Source: Ralstonia sp. UNC404CL21Col (GTDB taxonomy: Bacteria > Pseudomonadota > Gammaproteobacteria > Burkholderiales > Burkholderiaceae). From it: a DNA stretch of 64,000 nt. Shown piece by piece: positions 1 to 8,676 of the stretch. The stretch spans positions 1 to 64,000 of the forward strand of contig NZ_JIBE01000004.1 in the NCBI RefSeq assembly GCF_000620465.1, in the 5' to 3' direction. The notes beneath the pieces were generated by a model. It made no database searches and was not told the origin of the DNA. It saw only the letters and a program-made list of their open reading frames with translations. Position 1 is the first letter of the stretch. Each line of letters starts with the position of its first letter. Position numbers and translations under genes: made by a program.

Positions 1-37
1 AACCAGTACTAATTGCCCGTGCGGCTTGATCCTATAA
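1..37 (+). rRNA. rrl: 23S ribosomal RNA, 3' end (partial)
   Basis: The first bases match the conserved 3' terminus of betaproteobacterial 23S rRNA: the ACCAGTACTAATTGCCCGTG segment followed by CGGCTTGATCC. The gene runs off the left edge of the window. The exact 3' end is estimated, since the processed end is paired with the 5' end outside the window. Confidence 0.85.
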
Positions 38-146
38 CCGGTATGTTTCCGGCTGGGTCTGCCTTGTGCCTGATACACAAGCACAACCCCTACTACATTC
101 CCATATTGGCGGCGTTGACACAAAGTCAGCGACGCGACAAGTCATA

Positions 147-260
147 GCCTGGTGACCATAGCGAGTCGGTACCACCCCTTCCCATCCCGAACAGGACCGT
201 GAAACGACTCCGCGCCGATGATAGTGCGGATTCCCGTGTGAAAGTAGGTCATCGCCAGGC
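147..260 (+). rRNA. rrf: 5S ribosomal RNA
   Basis: About 114 nt with the hallmarks of 5S rRNA. The 5' GCCTGGTGACCATAGCGAG pairs with the 3' GTAGGTCATCGCCAGGC to close helix I. The internal CCCATCCCGAACAGG loop and the GATAGTGCGGATTCCC segment are present. It lies about 110 nt after the 23S end and directly before a strong terminator, so it is the last gene of an rrn operon. The ends may be off by one or two bases. Confidence 0.95.
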
Positions 261-270
261 TCTCCATCTA

Positions 271-310
271 AACACCCCAGCTCCAACACAGAGCTGGGGT
301 GTTTGCCTTT
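271..310 (+). terminator. rrn operon terminator
   Basis: A perfect 13-bp hairpin: AACACCCCAGCTC at 271-283 pairs with GAGCTGGGGTGTT at 291-303 across a 7-nt loop, followed by a short T-rich stretch. It lies 10 nt after the 5S gene. Confidence 0.9.
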
Positions 311-394
311 GCGCGCTCCGATTCGATATCCAGCTCCTCCTGGCGTACCCGAATCCCGGAGCCAGAGCCCAAACCTCCCTGCCAAATCCCATTT

Positions 395-445
395 AAAAGT
401 GATCTTTACGCCAATTTTATTGGCAAGGGAAAGACCATCACTTTT
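395..445. other. Nested stem-loop downstream of the rrn operon
   Basis: AAAAGTGAT (395-403) is perfectly complementary to ATCACTTTT (437-445). A CTTT/AAAG helix follows inside it. The inner part is a perfect GCCAAT-TTT-ATTGGC hairpin (410-424). The whole element of about 51 nt sits in the 280-bp gene-free stretch between the rrn terminator and the LexA box. It could be a second bidirectional terminator, a processed RNA or a small mobile-element remnant. No coding sequence is apparent between 311 and 550. Confidence 0.6.
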
Positions 446-550
446 CGCGATGTTCGTTTTGAATCACCTCGATGCCAATGCTTGAGGTGGGCTATCGCTG
501 GCTCGCGACACATTCGCAAAACTAGGCTGCGTTGAAGAAAAGTTGTGATA

Positions 551-566
551 CTGTATATTTATACAG
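551..566. promoter_or_regulatory. LexA (SOS) box upstream of imuA
   Basis: The 16-mer CTGTATATTTATACAG is a near-perfect match to the gammaproteobacterial/betaproteobacterial LexA operator CTG-N10-CAG with an AT-rich core. It lies 27 bp before the chosen imuA start, as expected for damage-inducible control of the imuA-imuB-dnaE2 cassette. Confidence 0.92.
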
Positions 567-592
567 TATTCATCACTTGCCTTGGCGTTTCC

Positions 593-1549
593 ATGTTTGC
601 GTTGTCCCCGTCTCTTTCCATCGCCGAAGGTGTGGCGGAATATCCCGTCGCCGCTGGGCACATGGCGCCTGCCTCTCGTCCGGCTGCACGGAAAGCTCCG
701 GCGGTGTTATTGCCAGAAACGCTGCATCCGGCGTTGTGGAATGCAGGCCATCTGGCGCGAGGCGACGGACGCGTTCTGACCACTGGGTATGACGCGTTGG
801 ATGCCGAGCTACCTGGCGGTGGTTGGCCCCTCGGTGGATTGATCGAGTTGCTGTGCCCGCAATCCGGTATTGGTGAGTGCCGATTGCTGCGCCCGGCGCT
901 GTCTACGCTCAGCATGAACGGCCGCCGCATTGCGCTGGTCGCGCCGCCGCATCTGCCGAATGCAGTGAGGCTGGTGGGCTGGGATTTTTCTCCTGAACAA
1001 ATCGTCTGGGTGCGTGCTGGCGAGTCGGCTGATCTTCTATGGGCCGCCGAGCAGCTTCTACGCAGCAAGGCTTTCGATGGTGTGCTGATCTGGTTGAGCC
1101 GGGCACGTCCAGGAGCGTTGCGCAGGTTGCAAGTGTTGGCACAGGCCGGCGAGAGCGCCATCTGGGTGTTTCGGCCGACTCATGCGCAACGAGAGTCGTC
1201 GCCGGCGGTGCTGCGGCTGGGGCTGGAGCCGGCTGGCGCCGATGCCCTGTCCATCCTTTTTCATAAGCGGCGCGGGCCGTTGCGTGAATCTCCGTTGCTG
1301 TTGCCATTGGCGGATCCGCTTCGGGCCGGTCGCGCCTCCGTGCGTCCGTTGCCTGTTCCGCCCGCCGAACCCTTCATCATGGATCCGGCCACGGCGAAAT
1401 TGCTGGCCGCACTTTCGTCTCCTTCGTCTTCTGTGGCGTTTGACGCTTTGTCGGACGTTTCCGATCCAAACACTCCCGATCATGCCGTTCTGGATCGCGG
1501 TGCATCTGCCCCGTCTCCCTCTCGACGCGCTTCGACCCCGGTGGTCTGA
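593..1549 (+). CDS. imuA: ImuA, SOS mutagenesis accessory protein (RecA/SulA-like fold)
   Basis: About 318 residues. The region around residues 55-140 (LHPALWNAGHLARG, then LTTGYDALDAELPGGGWPLG and LIELLCPQSGIGE) is the family signature of ImuA, a RecA-like ATPase relative that works with ImuB and DnaE2 in translesion synthesis. The Walker A loop is degenerate. The frame is open back to 545, but that start would lie inside the LexA region. I therefore chose ATG 593; ATG 662 is also possible, and neither has a strong ribosome binding site. The 3' end overlaps imuB by 68 bp in another frame, so the two are probably translationally coupled. Expected to be induced by DNA damage through the LexA box at 551. 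Confidence 0.88.
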   Translation: MFALSPSLSIAEGVAEYPVAAGHMAPASRPAARKAPAVLLPETLHPALWNAGHLARGDGRVLTTGYDALDAELPGGGWPLGGLIELLCPQSGIGECRLLRPALSTLSMNGRRIALVAPPHLPNAVRLVGWDFSPEQIVWVRAGESADLLWAAEQLLRSKAFDGVLIWLSRARPGALRRLQVLAQAGESAIWVFRPTHAQRESSPAVLRLGLEPAGADALSILFHKRRGPLRESPLLLPLADPLRAGRASVRPLPVPPAEPFIMDPATAKLLAALSSPSSSVAFDALSDVSDPNTPDHAVLDRGASAPSPSRRASTPVV

Positions 1550-3065
1550 TCCGGCCGCGCTGCCGTTGCCGGTGGTGGTGCTGGAGCAGGAGCGCGTGGT
1601 GTCGGCCAACCGTTTGGCGATGCGCGAAGGCGTACACGCGGGCCTGCGTCGGGCGGGTGCCCAGGCGCTGGTGCCGCACGCTATACAGCTTGATCGTGAC
1701 ATGGCGGCCGAGACGCGGTTGCTGCAATCGCTGGCGCTGGCGCTGCTGGCATTCACGCCGCATGTCACGTTGGACGTGGCGGATGAGGCGACTGTGTTGT
1801 TGGAGGTGGAGGCCAGCTTGCGCCTGTTCGGTGGACATCGCGCGCTGTGTCGGGCAGTGAAGTATTGCGCGGTTCGGTTGGGCGCCATGCCGCAGCTTGG
1901 CACCGGGCCGACGGCACGCGGCGCGGCATGGCTTGCCAGTGCGCGGCCGGCGCCGATGCGTGGCCGTCGTCGCACGGCAGGGCGTCACGGGCGCCCGAGG
2001 AGGGCGGTTCGGCAGGAGCGGCTGTCGGCGTTGCTTGATCAATTGCCGATCGATGCGGTGGCGAGACTCACGCGGCCCGATTGGCTTGAAGGCCTCGGCT
2101 GCCGCACGCTGGCCGATTTGCGGGAGTTACCACGTAGCGGCCTGCGGCGGCGCTGCGGGCCGTTGCTCGTAGATACGCTCGACGCGGCGTATGGCAACGG
2201 GCACGAAAGCTTTACCTGGTTTACCGCGCCGTTGCGCTTTGATGTGCCGTTGGAATTGTCTGGCCGCATCGATAACGCGGAAGGTGTGCTGGCCGCCGCG
2301 GAGCAGTTGTTGTTGCAGCTGGTCGGTTGGCTGTCGGCGCTTCAACTGGGCGCCAAGACGTACCGACTCACGCTGGAGCACGAACGCCGGCGCGGCCGGA
2401 GCAGTGAAGATGCCGCCTCCTGCACGCCGGTGGAGATCGCGCTGGCGCAGCCGGTTCGCACGCTGGCGCACTTGTCGCGGGTGCTGCACGAGCGCGTGCA
2501 TCGGCTCACGCTGATCGCTCCGGTGGTCGAGCTGCGTCTGACGGTGACCGACGCTACGCCGCTCGCGCCCCCTACGGAATCGCTGTTTCCCGAGCCCGGT
2601 GGTCGCGCTGAAGACGCTGCACGCCTGATCGACACGCTGATCGCTCGGCTGGGTGCCGAGAACGTACTTCACCCGCAGCCGTGTGCCGACCATCGCCCCG
2701 AGCGTGCCAACCACTGGGTCGAGGTGAATGCCGCGACCACCGCGCAGAGCCGTGCCGCCGCGCGTCAGGCATTGGCGCAATGGCATGCGCAGCAGCCGGA
2801 GCGGCCGCTGTGGCTGCTGGAGAAGCCGATCCCGCTGCTGACACGCCAGCATTATCCGTATTACCGCGGGCGGTTGCGGCTGGTGTCGATGCCTGAGCGT
2901 ATTGAATCCGGCTGGTGGGACGACGATCTCATCAAGCGCGATTACTTCATCGCCGAAGGAGGAAAAGGCGAGCGTTACTGGGTGTATCGCGAGCGCGTTT
3001 CCGCAAGCCAGGCCAACACGGGAGACGAAGACGCCCGCTGGTATCTGCACGGTTTATTCGGCTAA
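1482..3065 (+). CDS. imuB: ImuB, inactive Y-family polymerase-like adaptor
   Basis: 527 residues. The N-terminus (FWIAVHLPRLPLDAL) replaces the DxD-type catalytic motif of DinB with hydrophobic residues, as is typical of ImuB. The conserved ANRLAMREGVHAGL segment near residue 45 is retained. The C-terminus carries the ImuB hallmark ERIESGWWDDDLIKRDYFIAE and ends WYLHGLFG. In characterised systems ImuB links the beta clamp, ImuA and DnaE2 and does not polymerise. The frame is open upstream to 1182, but homology begins at ATG 1482, inside the end of imuA. Middle gene of the cassette; dnaE2 starts 6 nt after its stop. Confidence 0.92.
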   Translation: MPFWIAVHLPRLPLDALRPRWSDPAALPLPVVVLEQERVVSANRLAMREGVHAGLRRAGAQALVPHAIQLDRDMAAETRLLQSLALALLAFTPHVTLDVADEATVLLEVEASLRLFGGHRALCRAVKYCAVRLGAMPQLGTGPTARGAAWLASARPAPMRGRRRTAGRHGRPRRAVRQERLSALLDQLPIDAVARLTRPDWLEGLGCRTLADLRELPRSGLRRRCGPLLVDTLDAAYGNGHESFTWFTAPLRFDVPLELSGRIDNAEGVLAAAEQLLLQLVGWLSALQLGAKTYRLTLEHERRRGRSSEDAASCTPVEIALAQPVRTLAHLSRVLHERVHRLTLIAPVVELRLTVTDATPLAPPTESLFPEPGGRAEDAARLIDTLIARLGAENVLHPQPCADHRPERANHWVEVNAATTAQSRAAARQALAQWHAQQPERPLWLLEKPIPLLTRQHYPYYRGRLRLVSMPERIESGWWDDDLIKRDYFIAEGGKGERYWVYRERVSASQANTGDEDARWYLHGLFG

Positions 3066-3071
3066 GCAGTC

Positions 3072-6000
3072 ATGACTTCGGCCACGCCATTTCCCACGCT
3101 GCCTGCCTATGCAGAGCTGCATTGCATCAGCAATTTCACGTTCCTGACCGGCGCGTCGCATCCGTACGAACTGGTGGAGCGTGCCAAGTTGTATGGTTAT
3201 CAAGCGCTGGCGCTGACCGACGAATGCTCTGTAGCTGGCACCGCGCGAGCGCTTGTGGCCTCCAAGGAGTATGAGCTGAAGCTCATCATCGGCAGCCGCT
3301 TTACGGTGCGTAATGCCGATGGCGAACCCTGGCTGCGGCTGGTGCTGCTGGCACAAAACATCGAGGGTTACGGCAATCTGAGCGAGATCATTACGCATGC
3401 AAGGTTGGCCGCGCCCAAGGGCGAATACCGCTTGTTGGCAGACGATTTGGCCGCGCCTAAAGGCGAACTTGCCCACCTGCGCGGCGTGCCCGATTGCCTG
3501 GCGATTTTGTTGCCCGATTACGATCCTGATCCGCAGCAATTGCTGGCGCAGGCGTGGTGGTGCCAGCGCGTGTTCGGTGACCGGTTATCGATTGCGCTGG
3601 AGCTGCCGCTGCGGCACGCGGATGATCGCCATCGCGGCACGGTCGGGGCGGTGTCGGAACAAATCGATGTGCCCATGGTTGCGACCAGCGGCGTGCAGAT
3701 GCACACGCGCCAACGCAAACCGCTGCACGACGTGCTGACCGCCATCCGGTTGTCCAAACCGCTTTCCGAGTGCGGTTTGGAACTTGCGCCCAGCGCTGAA
3801 CAGGCGATGCGCACGCGCGTGCAACTCTCGTACCTCTATCAAGGCGAGCGTGGGAAGAGGATCCTGCGTCGGACGGTGGAGCTGGCGGCGTTGTGCAATT
3901 TCTCTCTCGACGAGATCCAATACGAATATCCAAGCGAAGTCGTACCGGAGGGCATGACACCGGCCGAATACCTGCACGCCGAAACGCTCGCTGGTGCCGC
4001 ACGACGCTATCCAAATGGTGTGTCGGAGAAGGTGCGCGAGCAGATTCAGGAGGAACTCGGACTGATTGCCGAACTGGGTTACGAGCCGTTTTTCCTGACC
4101 GTCTATGACGTGGTGAAGTTTGCGCGCAACGAGGGGATTCTCTGCCAGGGGCGCGGCTCGGCGGCCAACTCGGCGGTGTGTTATTGCCTGGGGATTACCG
4201 AGGTGAATCCGGACAGCGGCAACACGCTGTTCGCACGCTTTCTTTCGCGGGCGCGCAATGAGCCGCCCGACATCGACGTCGATTTCGAGCATCAGCGTCG
4301 CGAAGAGGTCATCCAGTACATCTACAAAAAATACGGTGTGACACGCACCGCGCTGGCAGCTGCGCTCATCACCTACCGCACGCGTAGCGCATTGCGTGAC
4401 GTTGGCCGCGCGCTCGGCATCGACCTGGGCATCATCGAGCAAGTTGCCAAGGGGCAGGCGTGGTGGGACAGCCGCAAGGAATTTGTGCAGCGCGCCGGCC
4501 AGCAAGGTCTGGATCCGGAATCGCCGCTGGTGCTGCGCTGGGCCCAGCTGGTGGATCAGTTGCGTGGTTTTCCGCGCCATCTGTCGCAGCACGTGGGCGG
4601 GTTCGTGATTGCGCAAGGCAAGCTTTCGCGCCTGGTGCCGATCGAGAACGCAGCGATGGAAAACCGCCGCGTCATCCAATGGGATAAAGACGATCTCGAG
4701 TCGCTGCGCCTGCTGAAGGTGGACGTGCTGGCGCTGGGCATGCTGACGGCCATTCGCCGCACGCTCGATATGGTGGATGCGTTGCCCGGACGGCGCGAGC
4801 ACTACGGCGCGACGACCAAGCTCGCCATGCAGAACCTGCACGATGGCGACAAGAAAACCTACGACATGATCTGCCGCGCCGAGACCATCGGCGTGTTCCA
4901 GATCGAATCGCGCGCGCAGCAATCGATGCTGCCGCGTCTGCGCCCGCGCGAGTATTACGACCTGGTGATCCAAGTAGCGATTGTGCGGCCTGGGCCGATC
5001 CAGGGCGGCATGGTCCACCCGTATCTGCAGCGTCGCGAGGCAAAGCGCAATGGCAACACCGATTGCGTGACTTACCCCGGCCCCGAGGTGAAAGCCGTGC
5101 TCGAACGCACGTTGGGTGTGCCGATCTTCCAAGAGCAGGTGATGGAGATCGCCATGAAGGCCGGCGATTTCACTCCAGATGACGCAGACCGCCTGCGCCG
5201 TGACATGGCTGCCTGGAAGCGCAAGGGCAATCTCACGCAGCATCAGGAGCGACTGGTGCATGCGATGGTCGAGAAGAGGGGCTACGACCCTGCCTTTGTC
5301 GAAGCGCTGTGCAAACAGATGGAAGGTTTTGCCGAATACGGCTTCCCCGAAAGCCACGCGGCAGGCTTTGCCAAGCTGGCTTACGTCAGCAGTTTCCTGA
5401 AATGCCACGAGCCGGCGGCGTTTTTTGCGGCGTTGCTCAACAGTCAGCCGATGGGGTTCTATTCACCGTCGCAACTGGTGCAGGAGGCGCGGCGCAGCCA
5501 TGTGCGCGTGCTGCCGGCGGACGTGACGGCCAGCGTTTGGGACAGCACGCTGCATCTCCGCGCCGATGGCGAGGTCGGTGAGAATGGCCTGGTGCAGCCC
5601 GATATCCGCCTCGGGTTGAATCGCATTCGAGGCATGCGCAAGCCGGCTGCCGAGCGCATCGAAGCGGCTCGCGCCCAGGCGCCATTCACCAGCGTGGAGG
5701 ATCTCGCCCATCGCGCCGCGCTCGACCGTCACGACCTGAACGTGCTGGCCGCAGCCAATGCGCTGAAGTCGCTGGCCGGCCACCGCCGTCAGGCGCTCTG
5801 GCAAACGCTCGCCCTGCAGGAGCCCGGCCACGATCACGCGCTGCTGCGCCAGGCCCGTCCGGTGGAGGCGCCGCTCGAGCTACCCGCGCCGCCCATTGGT
5901 GAAGAGGTGATGGCTGATTACGGCAGCCTTGGTTTGTCACTGCAGAGCCATCCGCTAAGGCTGCTGCGCGCACGGCTCGAACGTATGCGATTTGCCACTG

Positions 6001-6311
6001 CGGCCACGCTGGCCGGTTACCGCAACGGACAATTGGCGCGCGCTTGCGGCATTGTCACGGTTCGGCAGCGACCAGGCACAGCCAACGGCACGATCTTCGT
6101 TTCCATTGAAGACGAAACAGGTGCCATCAACGTCATCCTCTGGCCTCACTTGATCGAGCGTCAGCGACGCGAAGTGTTGAACGCCCAACTGCTCGGCGTC
6201 TACGGCAAGTGGCAATGTGAGCGCGAAACCCGTCACCTTGTCGCCCAGCATCTGGTGGATCTGACCCCACTTTTGGGACGGCTCGCCACTTCTAGCCGCG
6301 ATTTCCATTAA
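3072..6311 (+). CDS. dnaE2: DnaE2 (ImuC), error-prone DNA polymerase III alpha homolog
   Basis: 1079 residues, the usual DnaE2 length and shorter than replicative DnaE. It starts with a PHP domain (YAELHCISNFTFLTGASHP near residue 16) in which one canonical histidine is changed, as is normal for DnaE2. The polymerase palm shows PDIDVDFEHQRREEVIQYIY. The helix-hairpin-helix part and an OB fold (GTIFVSIEDETGAINVILWP) follow near the end. It is the polymerase of the SOS mutasome formed with ImuA and ImuB. It starts 6 nt after imuB and should be transcribed from the LexA-controlled promoter upstream of imuA. Confidence 0.96.
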   Translation: MTSATPFPTLPAYAELHCISNFTFLTGASHPYELVERAKLYGYQALALTDECSVAGTARALVASKEYELKLIIGSRFTVRNADGEPWLRLVLLAQNIEGYGNLSEIITHARLAAPKGEYRLLADDLAAPKGELAHLRGVPDCLAILLPDYDPDPQQLLAQAWWCQRVFGDRLSIALELPLRHADDRHRGTVGAVSEQIDVPMVATSGVQMHTRQRKPLHDVLTAIRLSKPLSECGLELAPSAEQAMRTRVQLSYLYQGERGKRILRRTVELAALCNFSLDEIQYEYPSEVVPEGMTPAEYLHAETLAGAARRYPNGVSEKVREQIQEELGLIAELGYEPFFLTVYDVVKFARNEGILCQGRGSAANSAVCYCLGITEVNPDSGNTLFARFLSRARNEPPDIDVDFEHQRREEVIQYIYKKYGVTRTALAAALITYRTRSALRDVGRALGIDLGIIEQVAKGQAWWDSRKEFVQRAGQQGLDPESPLVLRWAQLVDQLRGFPRHLSQHVGGFVIAQGKLSRLVPIENAAMENRRVIQWDKDDLESLRLLKVDVLALGMLTAIRRTLDMVDALPGRREHYGATTKLAMQNLHDGDKKTYDMICRAETIGVFQIESRAQQSMLPRLRPREYYDLVIQVAIVRPGPIQGGMVHPYLQRREAKRNGNTDCVTYPGPEVKAVLERTLGVPIFQEQVMEIAMKAGDFTPDDADRLRRDMAAWKRKGNLTQHQERLVHAMVEKRGYDPAFVEALCKQMEGFAEYGFPESHAAGFAKLAYVSSFLKCHEPAAFFAALLNSQPMGFYSPSQLVQEARRSHVRVLPADVTASVWDSTLHLRADGEVGENGLVQPDIRLGLNRIRGMRKPAAERIEAARAQAPFTSVEDLAHRAALDRHDLNVLAAANALKSLAGHRRQALWQTLALQEPGHDHALLRQARPVEAPLELPAPPIGEEVMADYGSLGLSLQSHPLRLLRARLERMRFATAATLAGYRNGQLARACGIVTVRQRPGTANGTIFVSIEDETGAINVILWPHLIERQRREVLNAQLLGVYGKWQCERETRHLVAQHLVDLTPLLGRLATSSRDFH

Positions 6312-6838
6312 TCCGGCCCCTCCCACAACTGCCCGTCGCATCACCTCCGGCACGGCAATTGCGTGATGAGAGGCACGCGCCGTCGCCTGCCCGTGACGCA
6401 GGAGGCTCAAGCGGTTCTCTCCCGCCGAGCCCCCTCCGATTGGTGGATAGGGCAAGCGCGGATCGACGAAACGTGGTGCGGGTGCAAGGATTTGCGCTTG
6501 AGGGATCACAAAAACGGTCTGCCAAGCGAAGAAAGCGGCATCTACGAGGGAACTGACCCTCAAGCCGCCTTGTCACCATAAACATGGTGGATGAGATGCG
6601 CTTTCATCACGCGTCGATATTGGGTGCAGTCGAAATTACGTCTACTCTGTAGAAAACACATCACGGAGGCCACCCCCCAAAAACGTGTGCAACGGCGTGC
6701 ATAGATCAGACGCATGCCGTCGTCGCGCTGTGTATGACGGCGGATGAAGGTGCAGTTCAACCCAATCCGCATATTTTCAGCCCATCGTTCGGGTCCAGAC
6801 CCGGCGGTGTTTCCCATCTCAGGTGCAGGAGCGAACAG
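6312..6838. other. Gene-free stretch before the XRE regulator
   Basis: I see no convincing gene in these 527 bases: the short open frames on both strands have no recognisable motifs. There is an imperfect inverted repeat at 6692-6720 (ACGGCGTGC, 11 nt, GCATGCCGT; 8 of 9 positions pair). It could be an operator for the downstream HTH gene. A small GAGGG/CCCTC hairpin lies at 6546-6561. Confidence 0.4.
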
Positions 6839-7372
6839 ATGGAACAGCCTTTCAAGCAGTTACACAGTCTGCGCAAGTCGCGCAAGCTCAAACAGGAAGA
6901 TGTCGCCAAGATGGCCGGTATCTCTCGCGAAGCGTATCTGCGCGCGGAATCCGGTCGTGCCGATCCCCGCCTGTCGACGCTGATGGCCGTGGCCGGTGCG
7001 CTGGGGCTGGAGGTCGTTCTGGCTCCGCGCGAAGCCGTCGCCGAAATTGAGCGCGTGATCGCCAATCACCCGGCTCAGCCGACGCAAGGTGGCGGCGGGG
7101 CGGATGCCGGCCACGAGCGATCGGAGCACGGCTCGGTGGGCGGCACGGGCGGCGGTCATGGCCTGGCTGGCCAATATCGCGGGCCGGAGCGCCATCCGCA
7201 GTCGGCGTATCATCCGGGCGCCTCGCATAGCCAGGCTGGCCAGCAAGGCGCACCGCATGCAGGCGGCAGCGCAGAGGACCGCTCTCGCATGACGTCCTCG
7301 GACCGGCCAGGTGCAGGCGGTTCGTCGGGTGGCTCAGACCGTCCAGGCGGTTCGGGTTCGCGCGAATCGTAA
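6839..7372 (+). CDS. XRE-family HTH regulator with glycine/serine-rich tail
   Basis: 177 residues. Residues 1-70 form a Cro/C1-type helix-turn-helix (LHSLRKSRKLKQEDVAKMAG, then REAYLRAESGRADPRLSTLM). The last 100 residues are low complexity, rich in Gly, Ser, His and Arg, and probably disordered; I recognise no domain there. The frame is open from 6734, but ATG 6839 has an AGGAG ribosome binding site and begins the conserved part. An imperfect palindrome at 6692-6720 may be its operator. The tail could be a frameshifted former domain or a real disordered extension. The target genes are unknown. Confidence 0.75.
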   Translation: MEQPFKQLHSLRKSRKLKQEDVAKMAGISREAYLRAESGRADPRLSTLMAVAGALGLEVVLAPREAVAEIERVIANHPAQPTQGGGGADAGHERSEHGSVGGTGGGHGLAGQYRGPERHPQSAYHPGASHSQAGQQGAPHAGGSAEDRSRMTSSDRPGAGGSSGGSDRPGGSGSRES

Positions 7373-7518
7373 GCAAAGTCCTTTGGTAGGCGGCCGGGCA
7401 CGTTAGCGCGCGCCCGGCTCGCGATTGAGCGCAAGAGGCAGCCGCTCTACAATCGGCCTGCAAACTGCGCTCCGTTGGTTTGTGCGCGCCCGCGCCAACG
7501 TTTCCTTTTTCTTCTCGT

Positions 7519-8676
7519 ATGCACGGCGATCCGCCACGCAAGCACATGGCGCAAGCCGTGCCCCAACACCCGCCGTTCTGGCACAACCTCAAGCAAGACG
7601 TTTTCTTTTGGGCGCTGCTCGTCATCTGCGGCGTGCTGACCCTCGTAGCGCCCAAGCGCATCGTTGAATATCCGTCGCTGATTGACTGGCACACCATTGC
7701 GGCCTTGGCCGGCTTGCTCATCCTGACCAAAGCGGTTGAGGCCAGCGGCATGCTTCAGTTGCTCGGCCGCCGCCTCGTCGAAGTGGTCAGCAGCCAGCGT
7801 GTTCTGGCCCTCAGCCTGGTCGCGGCTTCGGCCGCGCTGTCGACCGTGTTGACCAACGACGTGGCGTTGTTCGTGATCGTGCCGCTCACCGTCGGTTTGC
7901 GGCAGGTGGCCAGCCTGCCGGTGGCGCGGCTGGTGATATTCGAAGCGCTGGCGGTCAACGCGGGCTCGGCGCTCACGCCGATCGGCAACCCGCAGAACCT
8001 CTTCCTGTGGCATCAATCGGGGCTGTCGTTTGGTGCGTTCGTCTGGCAGATGGCGCCGATGGTCGTACTGCTGATGGCCTTGCTGCTGGCGGCGACGTGG
8101 CTGGCCTTTGCCTCGCACGAAATCCACCTGCATGCCGAAACCGCCGACGTGGAATTGCACAAGCGCCTGTTGGTGCCTGCGCTCTTGTTGTACGTGCCGT
8201 TTCTGGTGCTGACCGATCTGGGCCACCCGTTGGTGGCGGCAGCCGGGTTGATCGTCCTGTACCTCATCGGCGCGCGTTATGTGCTGGCGCGGGTGGACTG
8301 GGGCCTGCTGCTCGTGTTCATGCTGATGTTCATCGACCTGCGGCTGGTGGCGCAGCTTGGCATCGTGCGGCAGGCGCTGGATGCACTGGCGTTGAGCAAT
8401 CCGATGCATCTGTATTGGGCCGGCATTGGCGTGTCGCAGATCATCAGCAACGTGCCGGCGGCAATCTTGCTGGCCGAGTATTCGCATGACTGGCCGATGA
8501 TTGCCTTTGCGGTGAGCGTGGGCGGCTTCGGCACGCTTATCGGGTCGTTGGCCAACCTCATTGCGTTGCGCATGCTGGGCGACCGCCGTGCGTGGTGGGT
8601 GTTTCACGCGTACTCGATGCCGTTTCTACTGGCTGCGGCGGGCATCGTGTACGCGTGGCTGATGTGGCTGCGTTAG
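7519..8676 (+). CDS. SLC13/ArsB-like anion transporter (YbiR-like)
   Basis: About 385 residues with roughly ten hydrophobic segments. The ion-transporter superfamily signatures are visible: TNDVALFVIVPL near residue 115 and the conserved NAGSALTPIGNPQN loop near residue 155. These place it with the citrate/arsenite/dicarboxylate permeases, closest in style to YbiR. The substrate cannot be read from the sequence. ATG 7519 was chosen over an in-frame ATG at 7480; ATG 7546 is also possible. Its stop overlaps the convergent aldo/keto reductase gene by 4 bp. Confidence 0.8.
   Translation: MHGDPPRKHMAQAVPQHPPFWHNLKQDVFFWALLVICGVLTLVAPKRIVEYPSLIDWHTIAALAGLLILTKAVEASGMLQLLGRRLVEVVSSQRVLALSLVAASAALSTVLTNDVALFVIVPLTVGLRQVASLPVARLVIFEALAVNAGSALTPIGNPQNLFLWHQSGLSFGAFVWQMAPMVVLLMALLLAATWLAFASHEIHLHAETADVELHKRLLVPALLLYVPFLVLTDLGHPLVAAAGLIVLYLIGARYVLARVDWGLLLVFMLMFIDLRLVAQLGIVRQALDALALSNPMHLYWAGIGVSQIISNVPAAILLAEYSHDWPMIAFAVSVGGFGTLIGSLANLIALRMLGDRRAWWVFHAYSMPFLLAAAGIVYAWLMWLR

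Noticed and set aside
545-592. ATG at 545 as the imuA start
   Set aside because: It lies at the LexA box (551-566), so a transcript repressed there could not begin upstream in the usual way. The homologous part begins later.
3585-5408. Minus-strand frame of 607 codons inside dnaE2
   Set aside because: Antisense shadow of dnaE2, no start signal and no recognisable domain.
7393-7418. GCCGGGC/GCCCGGC hairpin after the XRE gene as terminator
   Set aside because: No T-run follows; it may be chance in GC-rich DNA.
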